A DNA stretch of 64,000 bases from Bacteroidales bacterium (GTDB taxonomy: Bacteria > Bacteroidota > Bacteroidia > Bacteroidales > VadinHA17). Position numbers and translations under genes: made by a program. Location: positions 186,001 to 250,000 of the forward strand of contig JADKBK010000004.1 in NCBI GenBank assembly GCA_016715075.1, written 5' to 3'. Position 1 is the first letter of the stretch. Each line of letters begins with the position of its first letter. Below the pieces are notes generated by a model. It saw nothing but the letters and a program-made list of their open reading frames with translations, searched no databases and was not told where the DNA came from. Positions 10,707 through 19,478 of this stretch are shown in pieces.

Positions 10707-12890
10707 TCATGGGTTGCTTTGGATCCATTTTTCAACTGTTCCGAAAAATAATATTTCCGGCTGGATCATCCATGTCAGATCTTCGGTCTGGCTTGCGAGA
10801 TGGAAATACCTGTCAGGTATATAACTGGCAGGATACGATACAAAGCGGGTCTGTTCATAGACTGACTCAAGGTCCATCCAGGTTTGTCGGAACTCTGATA
10901 TAGCTTTTTTCACATTCTCAATACCTGCCTTTTGGCGATTTGTATCAGGTGTATCGCATTCCTTCAGGGCAAGCAGTATTTTTGGAGCAGTATACTGGAG
11001 ATTATACAGTGCTGAAGAAAGAGTCCAGTAATATCTGTTGCGGGATGATTCAGCATACAGTTTCGCGAGCCTTTCTATAATTGCTGAATGATTTTTAATT
11101 TCAATTGCAGCTTTGTCGAGCCGGCTTTTGTATTTATTGCTCCAAACCCCCGGGTTTGCCGGATCCGGAAGCTCAATCAGCTTTGAAGTATAGTCAAAAC
11201 TGACCTTTTCCTGTCCTTCAAGTGCAGGCAGCCAGTGTTCCACACGCATAAGACTCTGCAATGCACCCTCATCATCGAGGCGGCTTCCGGTTTTATAATA
11301 GGCTTCATACCATAATTTGGAACCATTCCTCAGCATATCAAAAAAGGTGAGATAATCAGGCATTGCCAGCCCGAATTCTCTCTTAAGCCAGGCTTTGTCA
11401 TATTCTTCAAGTGTTCTGCTATCAGGTGACCAGCTGTATTCAGCCGATGCTATGAATCCTCTCCAGTAATTTTCCATATGAGGTGATTTGTCGTCCCATG
11501 CAGTGCAGAGCATACCGCTGATCTGCCTGTCGGCGGCAAGTTTTATGAAACTTTTTATTGTGCTTATACCTGTGGAAGCGTTACCCTTATCACGTTCTTC
11601 CTGCTGAAAGAGCATTCCGCCTTCCCCGTTTGTTGCTGTTGCGATCATTGCCTGTAATCCGCGGCTCTGGTACCAGTCAAGTGCCTGAATATTCCCCGGC
11701 TGTCTTGCCATTGTATAATTCCAGCGCATGTATACACAGTTTTTAGGGAAATCGGCAAGCAACTTGTCAAGCTTAGGAGTTCCCTCTTTCCATGCGTTAT
11801 CAGCTTCATCCGATGTAACTTCATCGCTCCATGTGCTTTCATATACACCTCCCTCTTTTAAAGGCATATCATCCCAGAATACAGGTATGCGTCCGTTCTC
11901 CCTGGCAAAGTCGCATACTCTTTTAAGCCAGTAGAGACTCAGGCTGAGCATGCCTTCTTTATCCGCCATTGGCTTACAGCGTGGGCATAAACCAATATTA
12001 CCAATTTCATCGCCTCCGATATGAAGATATTTGGATCCCGGTGTTGCGTCAATGGCATCCCTGTAAAGATCAAAAAGCACCTGGTAGGTTCCTTCATGCA
12101 GGGGGCAAAACGCCCATGTGTTCCATCCCAATTCACGCAACCCGGCATATTCCTGATGTTTAAGAATAAATGTTGCATGTCCCAGGCCCTGGACAAGAGG
12201 AGTGATCTCAATATGCCTTTCCCTTGCATACCGGGTCAGTGCCGCCATTTCTTCAATACTTATCGATTGAGGAGCGCCTACCAGAGGCTGCCGTCTGTAA
12301 CGGAGCTTATCCTCATATTCAAAAACAACAGCATTAATCTTGTACCTTGCCAGTCTGTCAATGCTCTCATAATAATAGTTCATGTGATCGAGATGGTGCT
12401 TCACATCGAAATGCACTGCACGGTAGGAGAGGGCAGGAAAATCAGTTATTTTGCATGAAGGCACCGGCTTATGGTAGTCTCTTGAATCTTCCAGAAGCTG
12501 TTCAAGCGACTGACAGCCATAAAACAGGCCGGCTTCACCCTTTGCCGTTATCTCTGCTTTTTCATCCGAAATAGTCAGAATATATCCTTCATCAGAGGGA
12601 ATATTCTTAATAGCAGTATCAAGGGTTAGTGTAAGCGTGCCCTTTCCTTCTGACTCTGTTAAGGTCAGTTGTGACAGTATATTGCCTGTCACCGGCCGTT
12701 TTATCCCGTTCCTGAGGACCATATGCATCAGTCTGCCATATTCAAGTCCGGAACCTTTTATCAGTACTACATTCTGAGGTTGGGGGATGATCATAAATGG
12801 AGAGGGAAGTTTTTCTGTTGCCTGTCCGCTGGAAAGGTTAACAAAAAGTACTACAAATGCGAGAGCTAAATTCTGAAAGTTTGTTTTCAT
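10707..12890 (-). CDS. GH20 beta-N-acetylhexosaminidase-like protein
   Basis: 727 aa with an N-terminal signal peptide (cleavage around residues 22-24, SSGQA). A GH20b-like N-terminal domain (about 30-150, starting PQPQNVVLIKG) precedes the GH20 barrel: FPALSYRAVHFDVKHH, then PLVQGLGHATF, then YLHIGGDEIG with the catalytic pair D294-E295, then VFWDDM. The C-terminal 230 residues are mostly helical with unknown role. The family removes terminal GlcNAc or GalNAc using the substrate's acetamido group. The gene heads a tight minus-strand block (31 nt to the GH123 gene) and is separated from the enolase-type gene upstream by a palindromic repeat element. Expected location: periplasm. Confidence 0.85.
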   Translation of the reverse strand: MKTNFQNLALAFVVLFVNLSSGQATEKLPSPFMIIPQPQNVVLIKGSGLEYGRLMHMVLRNGIKRPVTGNILSQLTLTESEGKGTLTLTLDTAIKNIPSDEGYILTISDEKAEITAKGEAGLFYGCQSLEQLLEDSRDYHKPVPSCKITDFPALSYRAVHFDVKHHLDHMNYYYESIDRLARYKINAVVFEYEDKLRYRRQPLVGAPQSISIEEMAALTRYARERHIEITPLVQGLGHATFILKHQEYAGLRELGWNTWAFCPLHEGTYQVLFDLYRDAIDATPGSKYLHIGGDEIGNIGLCPRCKPMADKEGMLSLSLYWLKRVCDFARENGRIPVFWDDMPLKEGGVYESTWSDEVTSDEADNAWKEGTPKLDKLLADFPKNCVYMRWNYTMARQPGNIQALDWYQSRGLQAMIATATNGEGGMLFQQEERDKGNASTGISTIKSFIKLAADRQISGMLCTAWDDKSPHMENYWRGFIASAEYSWSPDSRTLEEYDKAWLKREFGLAMPDYLTFFDMLRNGSKLWYEAYYKTGSRLDDEGALQSLMRVEHWLPALEGQEKVSFDYTSKLIELPDPANPGVWSNKYKSRLDKAAIEIKNHSAIIERLAKLYAESSRNRYYWTLSSALYNLQYTAPKILLALKECDTPDTNRQKAGIENVKKAISEFRQTWMDLESVYEQTRFVSYPASYIPDRYFHLASQTEDLTWMIQPEILFFGTVEKWIQSNP

Positions 12891-12960
12891 AAGAATATTC
12901 TATGGAGTTAATTATTTACTATGATTCAAAAGACCAAGATGGGGCTGTACAAAAAGTCTC

Positions 12961-13108
12961 TTTTAACCGCAGAGTACGCAAAGTATTTAAGACTTGTATT
13001 TTTAGCTGGCTAGTATTGCGCAAAGTGCGCAAAGGAAAAACATTTGTATTGGATGCTTTGCGGCCTTTGCGTACAAACTTTGCGATCTTTGCGGTTAATG
13101 GATTTTGA
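12961..13108. repeat. MITE-like palindromic element, copy 1
   Basis: Left arm TTAACCGCAGAGTACGCAAAG (from 12963) is mirrored by a right arm ending CTTTGCGGTTAATGG (to about 13100). Internal CGCAAAG/CTTTGCG units occur at 12976, 13018, 13027, 13055, 13064 and 13077. It fills most of the 247-nt gap between GH20 and the enolase-type gene, starting about 30 nt after the latter's stop. No open frame or transposase is inside. Confidence 0.8.
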
Positions 13109-13137
13109 TTTTCTAAATAATCCCATCACCTTCTAAA

Positions 13138-14526
13138 TTATTTTTTATTCGCAAACATCTCTTCATAATGCGGAGATGGCATAAAGATCCCTCCGCTTTT
13201 TGAGTAATAGTCGTCATCAAGCTCAAATACTCCATTCCTTGTTTGAGCCCATTGAGAATCTTTACAGGGATTATATCCTCTCATAACCTCCCAGTTTCTG
13301 TAATTCTGGTGGCCGTTGGTTTCGAGCAGCCCGATTCCTATCCCTGGAAACGGGGAGAGCCTGGCAGCAATATTCTTGTTCCATTCCACCAGTATCGGGT
13401 TGACAGTCAGGTCGGCACAGAAACATGGAACATTGTTCTCATGAGCTGTCTGGGCGATCTTCATAGTCATGCTCAGTGTTTTAGCAATGGCTTTGAGAGC
13501 GATAGCCCTGTAACCCATCTGGATGCGTTTCAATGCATCTTTCTCAGTGTGTGCACTTTCATCTGCTGCAATCCGTACAGGGATATCCCTAATATCAATC
13601 TCCATCTTCTCATCAAAAGGTTCTTCAATAATAGCAATCTGGTCGAAAGCACCAATTTTTTTTGCATGATCAATTAAACGCATAAGTGTATCCTTACTTT
13701 CATACCGGCCATTCGCATCAAAGTAGTAGGGAAGCTTCCCATTTTTGGTATGTGAAGTCCGTGCATCCCCGATTGATTTATGTATCTCAGTTATGCGGGC
13801 CATATCCTTTTCCAGCATCTCTGCCTGCGTGCCGGGCTGGCCGATCTTTATTTTCATAAAGAAATATCCCTGATCTGAGGCTGCTTTGATGTCAGCTACG
13901 GGTATTGAATAGGCCATCAGCGGAATACTGGCAATCGACTTATGGTGATGGGACAATGCAGGCTTAAAGGCAGCAGGGATAAGGTCATCAAAGACTGTGA
14001 TATTATTTTCAGCAGCATAAAGAAGCCAGATCGCATTATCAACTGCCACGAGCGAATTCAAAGCAAAAGTCTGGCGCAGATCCTCTTTCGCGCAGATCTT
14101 TTTACCATATTCCCAAACCTCAGGCCAGATTTCATCAAGGAGAGCCACCGGATCTGTAAAGCTTCTGCCTTTCAATAAGCCCAGCCCATATTCAGTCATG
14201 GCATACATCAGGGCATTGCCACCGCTCTCTGAATGGGTTGCGAAGACCTGTGCATCCGACCAAAGGATGCTCTGTGAGCAGGTTCCGATCTTATGAATGC
14301 CTGACTCACTTTTAATAAGTGCCATACTCTGCCATATCTCCCTCATATAGCCACCCTTAAATCCAAAGGGCCTTATAAGAGGCTCTCTTTCAAAATTAGA
14401 ACTTACTTCTGTAATTTTAATAACTTTCCCGGCAGCAGTACCAACAGATACCGGAAGATGTCCCAACATTGTTCCTCCCGCAGTAATGGCGGAGCTCTTT
14501 ATGAAATCTCTTCTTGTTATTGTCAT
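13138..14526 (-). CDS. Enolase-superfamily (mandelate racemase/muconate lactonizing) enzyme, Tat-exported
   Basis: 462 aa. The leader TITRRDFIKSSAITAGG is Tat-like. The mandelate racemase-type barrel shows the expected catalytic set: KIK with K225 and K227 on the second strand, metal-ligand candidates D270 (YFDANGRY), E301/E302 (IIEEPFDE) and D322/E323 (AADESAH), and K345 (ALKAIAK) on the far side of the barrel. With lysines on both faces it could act as an epimerase or sugar-acid dehydratase. The substrate cannot be assigned. Its place in a PUL next to a Gfo/Idh/MocA oxidoreductase suggests further conversion of an oxidised sugar, which is inference. Export of an enolase-superfamily enzyme is less usual than a cytoplasmic location. 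Confidence 0.78.
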   Translation of the reverse strand: MTITRRDFIKSSAITAGGTMLGHLPVSVGTAAGKVIKITEVSSNFEREPLIRPFGFKGGYMREIWQSMALIKSESGIHKIGTCSQSILWSDAQVFATHSESGGNALMYAMTEYGLGLLKGRSFTDPVALLDEIWPEVWEYGKKICAKEDLRQTFALNSLVAVDNAIWLLYAAENNITVFDDLIPAAFKPALSHHHKSIASIPLMAYSIPVADIKAASDQGYFFMKIKIGQPGTQAEMLEKDMARITEIHKSIGDARTSHTKNGKLPYYFDANGRYESKDTLMRLIDHAKKIGAFDQIAIIEEPFDEKMEIDIRDIPVRIAADESAHTEKDALKRIQMGYRAIALKAIAKTLSMTMKIAQTAHENNVPCFCADLTVNPILVEWNKNIAARLSPFPGIGIGLLETNGHQNYRNWEVMRGYNPCKDSQWAQTRNGVFELDDDYYSKSGGIFMPSPHYEEMFANKK

Positions 14527-14579
14527 AGTTCTGTAATTATCTTAATCGTGAAATTATATTGGCACCAGGCTTTTCACTG

Positions 14580-14650
14580 AGCCCTGCGACCTGAGTAACA
14601 AAAGAAACCCACCCCTGGCCCCTCCAGGGAGGGGATCCCTTCGAACTGCG
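14580..14650. repeat. GC-rich intergenic palindrome (CCCCTCC/GGAGGGG family)
   Basis: Between two PUL genes lies an ACCCACCCCTGG stretch followed by a short hairpin with arms CCCCTCC and GGAGGGG (14616-14631) and a GC-rich tail. Related sequence occurs at 63705-63750, and a weaker version at 16141-16175. No T-run follows on the minus strand, so it is a dispersed repeat rather than an obvious terminator. Confidence 0.55.
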
Positions 14651-14664
14651 CCCGCCCTGAGCCA

Positions 14665-16074
14665 TCAGCCTAACTTCCATGGTTTACGGTACTCATAATG
14701 GAGAAGATTGTTTGCATCAACGCTGTTTGTAAACTTCTCTTTTTCTGCGTCCCACAGCAATCTTGTTTTAGTTGCCAGTGCAATGTTTGCGAGGTGTGCG
14801 AAGCTGGTGGAGCGGTGTCCTTCCTCAAGTGAACAGAGAGGGGTCTCCCTTGATCTTATACAGTCGAGGAAATTCCTGATCAGGGCGGAGGTACTCTCAG
14901 CACTGCTACCATCATCAAGAGCTCTGTTTACATTCTCATACTCCTCCGGTTCTATAAGTTTATCCCAGGTCTGGAACTGCCCCCTGGTAGAAGGAACAAT
15001 TTTGTAAGCACCCTCATGGGCCAGAACAGTACCCTTGGTTCCCCTAATTTCAATCTCGCCGAATGGGACCATACTTCCGCTGCTGGCTTCATAATCGCTG
15101 AACATGATCATTGAGCCTGATGCGAATTCGAACGTAACCTGGAGAGTATCCGGAATTGTACTGTCGTCATCAAGGACATATTTTCCTCCATGGGCGCTGA
15201 TGGCCACCGGTGCCATTTCTCCCATCATCCAGCGGATAACATCCATATAATGAACTCCCCAGTTACCCATCTGTGAGGAGTAGTCGCTCCACCACCTGAA
15301 AGTGTACGGGGCAATATTATATTTATAAGGGATGAAAGGTCTGGGTCCAAGCCACATATCCCAGTTAAAATCCTTAGGGGGGCTCTCCGGGCTAAGTTTG
15401 CCTATTCCGTTCGGGAACATGTTATTTATATGTGCGGCTCTTCCTACAGTCAGCTTCCCTAGTTTTCCTGAGTGCATGATCCCTGCCAGTTTCTGATAAA
15501 CCTGATTGCCTCTCCTGTTAAGTCCGACAGCAACTACACGCTTGCCGGCAATCTGGGCATTAACCATGCTGCGGCCTTCATGTATTGTTGCTGTGAGTGG
15601 TTTTTCCACATATACATCCTTCCCGGCTTTAATTGCATCAATAGTCTGAATAGCATGCCAGTGGTCGGGGGTTGCAATGCAGACAGCATCGATTGTTTTA
15701 TCTTCCAGAAGTTTACGGTAATCATTGTATCTGGTTACATTATTCGGGAATTTTTCTCCCATTTTCGGGATCTGACCTCCCTTTCCCAGAGCTCCTTCAG
15801 TATACCTTTTATCGACCTTTGAATAGTCCCTGAGCATATATGGTTCATACAGATCACACAATGCTGCCACTTCACAGTCAGGCTGAGCCATAAACAGTCT
15901 GAGAAGCTGAGTTCCACGATTGCCTACTCCTATAAAACCCACCCTGATCTTATCACTGGCCCCGGGAGTATGATTCTCATTTGCAGAAATTGTATTCAAT
16001 CCCAGCGACAGGCCTGTTGCTGCTATCGTTGTTTTTGCAATGAAGTCCCTTCTGTTGGTTTTGTTGTTTTTCAT
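14665..16074 (-). CDS. Gfo/Idh/MocA family oxidoreductase, Tat-exported
   Basis: An upstream Met exists at 16122, but the Met at 16074 directly begins a Tat-type leader (KNNKTNRRDFIAKTTIAATG), so that start is used (469 aa). The Rossmann loop GFIGVGNRGTQLL follows the leader. IATPDHWHAIQ and the motif YVEKPLTATIHEG mark the family. The C-terminal substrate domain includes WDMWLGPRPF, RWWSDYSSQMGNWGVHYMDV and the helix SALIRNFLDCIRSRETP, the pattern of the large Bacteroidota and Planctomycetes group of secreted Gfo/Idh/MocA proteins. It lies 138 nt downstream of the enolase-type gene in coordinates and is transcribed before it. Chemistry is NAD(P)-linked oxidation of a sugar or glycoside; substrate unknown. 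Confidence 0.86.
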   Translation of the reverse strand: MKNNKTNRRDFIAKTTIAATGLSLGLNTISANENHTPGASDKIRVGFIGVGNRGTQLLRLFMAQPDCEVAALCDLYEPYMLRDYSKVDKRYTEGALGKGGQIPKMGEKFPNNVTRYNDYRKLLEDKTIDAVCIATPDHWHAIQTIDAIKAGKDVYVEKPLTATIHEGRSMVNAQIAGKRVVAVGLNRRGNQVYQKLAGIMHSGKLGKLTVGRAAHINNMFPNGIGKLSPESPPKDFNWDMWLGPRPFIPYKYNIAPYTFRWWSDYSSQMGNWGVHYMDVIRWMMGEMAPVAISAHGGKYVLDDDSTIPDTLQVTFEFASGSMIMFSDYEASSGSMVPFGEIEIRGTKGTVLAHEGAYKIVPSTRGQFQTWDKLIEPEEYENVNRALDDGSSAESTSALIRNFLDCIRSRETPLCSLEEGHRSTSFAHLANIALATKTRLLWDAEKEKFTNSVDANNLLHYEYRKPWKLG

Positions 16075-16198
16075 AATGACTTTATTTATGTAAGTAGTAT
16101 GATTTCTTGTTCTAATAACCAAAATTTTTTATCAGCAATTGAGACCCCCCTGCCCCACAAGGGGGGGAAAGCTCTATGTCTCTCATAGCTTTTTTTGT

Positions 16199-16305
16199 TC
16201 CTTTGTGCACCTTTGTGATATCCTTTGAGTCCTTGGTGTTTAATTATTATTTTAAATCATATTAACCACAAAGGTCACAAAGGTTACACAAAGGAGCACT
16301 AAGGA
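16199..16305. repeat. MITE-like palindromic element, copy 2 (CACAAAG variant)
   Basis: The left side reads CCTTTGTGCACCTTTGTG and then CCTTTGAGTCCTTGG. It is mirrored on the right by TTAACCACAAAGGTCACAAAGG and ACACAAAGGAGCACTAAGG. It ends 8 nt from the stop of the CBM9-GH123 gene and precedes the Gfo/Idh/MocA gene. The unit is CACAAAG instead of CGCAAAG, so it is a diverged member of the family. Confidence 0.7.
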
Positions 16306-16312
16306 TCACTTA

Positions 16313-19222
16313 TTATTTTCTTTTCTGCAGATCCTCAATTGCCAGAGCGATTTTCTCTCTTGTATTCAGAATACGTTCCGGTTGGTCGGGATAACGCAGA
16401 GTGTTCTCAAGAGTTACCTTTATTTTCCGCGGATACTTATATAGCAGGTATTCCTCCGGATTCAGTAACTGGCGGTATTCATTCAGCCTTGAATCACCAT
16501 CGCTATCCTTGTACTTGCCGAGTAAATCCTTCAGTCTGAAAAGGTATTCATAATCATCCATCCCGTCACGGAAATTCTCAAGTCTTATTGAAGAATAGGG
16601 TACCCCATCAGGCCCTGGGTAGAGTAGCTGACCTTCACCATTGAAATAGTAGTAAGTTCTTGAATCCCATGGTATATTTGGCCATTTTTCGCTTAACGGT
16701 TTACCTTCTTTTACATTTCTCCAGAAATAGTTAGAGCTCCAGTGCTCAAATCCGTCTACCCCATACATCCAGCAATACCATGCTATGCTGCGCTGATAGA
16801 TTGCAGGACAGTCGATAAAGAAATTGGGAGCGTTTTCCCTGGCCAGGGTGCAGAAATATGTCCAGATCTCGCCACCTTTGGCCTGTGTTTCAGGCGATTC
16901 GATAATATTTACAGGAGCCCAGATATTAACAAGCTTATTTAAACCATATTTATCTGTGGACTTGTCAAAGAAATCATATGGACCGCCTTCAGCAAAGAGC
17001 TGTAGTCTCAGATCAGGGTCAATTTTCTTCAATCGTTCCGCCCGCTCCCTGATATATGGCCACTCAAGATCCGTCGGTTCATCCCAAAGCTCGACTAGGG
17101 CTTTGTCAAGCCATCCCTTACTTTTAAGAAACCGGGTATAAGCCTCCACGAATTTGAAAGCCTTCTCTGCATCTTCAGGAGTATAAAGCCCTTTTTTCAT
17201 CTGTATAATTGAGAATCGGTTAAGGCCTCTTTTGATACAATAATCAAGCACCTTTTCTACTTTGCTGAAATCATATTCACCTTTACTGTCTGGTGTCTGA
17301 CTAACGTAATTAACGCCTGCGGAACCGGGATTGAATCGGTGTTTTAGAAGCAAATCACAAAACCTTTGATACCATTCAACCGGGAATTCCTCGAGATTAT
17401 AGAAGTCCCTTAAATATTCAATCTCATCCCAGGAATGGGTTTTTAAATGGCTTTCAACAGGAAGGCTGAAATCCCATACTCTGCAGCTTATCTCTGCTGT
17501 AACGCTTTTCATGCCCCTGGCTTTAACGGTTATTGTACCTTTATAATCTCCGGGCTTTGTTCCATCGGGTGCATAAACAGTAATCCAAACCGGTCTGCAT
17601 ACATCATTGCCATCAATGTCAATTTCCGTTTTCAAAGGTATAAGCGGATCAGGATGCCAGCCTTTATTTGCTATGTAGTCTGCCTGCCAGTCAATTTTAT
17701 TATAACCAACAAGTGCAGCTTCGATATTTTTTCTTTGAATAATATCTCCTTTATTGTCTGTCATATCGCTGATTTCCACTGAGAGCTGTTCCAGCTTTTT
17801 ACCAAAGGGAAGTATCGCCAGCTGAAAAGATTCATATTCATTACATGCCAGAGATATCTTGAACTGGTCGTTCAAGGGCAGGGGAAACATTTCATCACGA
17901 CGCAATTTCAGTACCGAATGGGCGGTTGATATCCCAAAACCATCTTCCCGCTTCCAGTCATGCAGTGCTGTCCACCTCATTTTATGGATGTGTTGTGAGA
18001 TTTCGGCATCCTTTCTTTCAATAAGCGAGGTGAGATCATCCCATTTGCCTGAATTCCAGTATTCATCAGCATTTTTCTCAATCCGCTTCAGTGAGGCGAG
18101 GATACTATCTGCCTCCGTCCTAAAACTTATTGCCAGAGGATTGGAGAGCCTTGCCACAGCGGCTATAGATTCACCGATTCTGTTTTTCAGGTCAGTCAGT
18201 TTTTGACGGTTCGGCTCTATTGTAAACCAGTAGTCGACACTGCGGCGGATTATCGTTCCATCCTTCGATCGTACTATTACAGAAGCGTAATAGCTTCCTT
18301 CTGAAGGGAGATCATATGTAACTTTCTCATTTATGGAGCCTGCCGGAGGAACAGTGTAATCAAACTTATAACTTAACGGTTCGGAATTTATTTTAAGCTG
18401 AAGGTCGGAAGATGGTCCCTGTCCTGACTGATTAATAAATTCCGGCTTTTCCTTTAGGGGTATCAGCTCAAGTTCAACTGAGACCTTCAAATTCTCAGAA
18501 CCAGTATTTTGTGCCCTGAGAGATAGAAAATTCTTACCGGGCATCGGATCAGGCCACCTGGTATATTGAACCAGGGCGATGTTTTGCCCGGATAACCGGC
18601 ATTTCCCGGACCAGCTGGAGGATTCCCCATGAGGATAACTTCTTGACAGGCTAATAGTGAGGTCAGTATTGTCAGCAATCCCGTTCATGCCAAATTCAGA
18701 GAGAGGAATGCAGTATTCTGCAGTCCAGTCGTTCTCATTTATAGAAGCAGCATATTTCCAGTTGCCATTCCACGCGATATCATCGTTTTTCCAATCAGTT
18801 TGAGTGCCCTTTGGGTCGGCCATCATTCTGACGGAAATATCTTTATTTACAATACCAACGGAAACATGGTTTCTTCCCCACAGAAAAGTGTCCCACGGTC
18901 CTTTGGGGCTTACCGCCTTGTTAAGGTTACCTGCTTCAGGATCGGTATTACGGAACGCAACATAGAGGTTCTTTTCATCATAACAAAGTGAAACAGTAAC
19001 GGCATCCCTGATATAGCTGTCGAGTGACCAGTTGATGAATTCTGATAATTCCGTGCTTTTCTGCCAGGCTGCATCATTCAGCTTCCCGTCAATGACAGGA
19101 GCTGTTTTAATACGCGGGATCTGAAGCTGCGGCTGATGAATTGCAGCATTAGACAAGGGAAAGAAGAAAATATAAATGAGTGATGTAAATAAAAATCTGA
19201 TAGGTAATGTTTTAGATTTCAT
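16313..19222 (-). CDS. CBM9-like plus GH123-type (DUF4091) glycosidase
   Basis: 969 aa with a signal peptide (to about residue 26). Residues about 40-210 match a CBM9-type carbohydrate-binding domain: the opening APVIDGKLNDAAWQ is diagnostic, followed by NDWTAEYCIPLSEFG. A middle region of about 200 residues is partly helical. From about residue 450 comes the GH123 module: GH123_N (DPLIPLKTE, YAPDGTKPGDYKGTITV), the barrel with ELWDEP giving the Asp-Glu pair D714-E715, and the terminal signature SIRLENFRDGMDDYEYLFRL. The expected reaction is substrate-assisted hydrolysis of beta-N-acetylgalactosaminides, based on characterised GH123 enzymes. It is the longest of five paralogues and the only one with a CBM9-like module. 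Flanked by repeat copies 2 and 3. Confidence 0.8.
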   Translation of the reverse strand: MKSKTLPIRFLFTSLIYIFFFPLSNAAIHQPQLQIPRIKTAPVIDGKLNDAAWQKSTELSEFINWSLDSYIRDAVTVSLCYDEKNLYVAFRNTDPEAGNLNKAVSPKGPWDTFLWGRNHVSVGIVNKDISVRMMADPKGTQTDWKNDDIAWNGNWKYAASINENDWTAEYCIPLSEFGMNGIADNTDLTISLSRSYPHGESSSWSGKCRLSGQNIALVQYTRWPDPMPGKNFLSLRAQNTGSENLKVSVELELIPLKEKPEFINQSGQGPSSDLQLKINSEPLSYKFDYTVPPAGSINEKVTYDLPSEGSYYASVIVRSKDGTIIRRSVDYWFTIEPNRQKLTDLKNRIGESIAAVARLSNPLAISFRTEADSILASLKRIEKNADEYWNSGKWDDLTSLIERKDAEISQHIHKMRWTALHDWKREDGFGISTAHSVLKLRRDEMFPLPLNDQFKISLACNEYESFQLAILPFGKKLEQLSVEISDMTDNKGDIIQRKNIEAALVGYNKIDWQADYIANKGWHPDPLIPLKTEIDIDGNDVCRPVWITVYAPDGTKPGDYKGTITVKARGMKSVTAEISCRVWDFSLPVESHLKTHSWDEIEYLRDFYNLEEFPVEWYQRFCDLLLKHRFNPGSAGVNYVSQTPDSKGEYDFSKVEKVLDYCIKRGLNRFSIIQMKKGLYTPEDAEKAFKFVEAYTRFLKSKGWLDKALVELWDEPTDLEWPYIRERAERLKKIDPDLRLQLFAEGGPYDFFDKSTDKYGLNKLVNIWAPVNIIESPETQAKGGEIWTYFCTLARENAPNFFIDCPAIYQRSIAWYCWMYGVDGFEHWSSNYFWRNVKEGKPLSEKWPNIPWDSRTYYYFNGEGQLLYPGPDGVPYSSIRLENFRDGMDDYEYLFRLKDLLGKYKDSDGDSRLNEYRQLLNPEEYLLYKYPRKIKVTLENTLRYPDQPERILNTREKIALAIEDLQKRK

Positions 19223-19312
19223 CTCTTCATGTTTTTATTCCTGATAGTCTGAGAAAGTTTCATTTTAATATAATCTTACCTCAATTCATGGGATATTGAA
19301 AAAGTCAAAATC

Positions 19313-19420
19313 AGTTAACCGCAGAGAACGCTAAGATTTTACGCAAAGTACGCAAAGAATTTAATACCAGTTTATTAGCTTTGCGACCTTTGCGTTATAA
19401 CTTTGCGACCTTAGCGGTTT
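19313..19420. repeat. MITE-like palindromic element, copy 3
   Basis: GTTAACCGCAGAGAACGCTAAG opens the element; TTTGCGACCTTAGCGGTTTAA closes it. ACGCAAAG and CTTTGCG units lie inside. The left flank carries AAAAAGTCAAAATC, mirrored in the right flanks of copies 1 and 4 (GGATTTTGATTTT, GGGTTTTGACTTTTT). It lies 59 nt after the stop of the next GH123 gene. Confidence 0.75.
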
Positions 19421-19478
19421 AAAAGAGATTTTAAATAACCCTAAAAAAAAGGTACAGATATAAATCATTCTATTCTAA

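Noticed and set aside
12902..13108. Plus-strand 68-codon open frame
   Set aside because: It is formed by palindromic repeat copy 1.
2729..16074. GH109 alpha-N-acetylgalactosaminidases for the two longer Gfo/Idh/MocA proteins
   Set aside because: Both carry VEKP-type motifs rather than the MEVSGA segment I associate with GH109.
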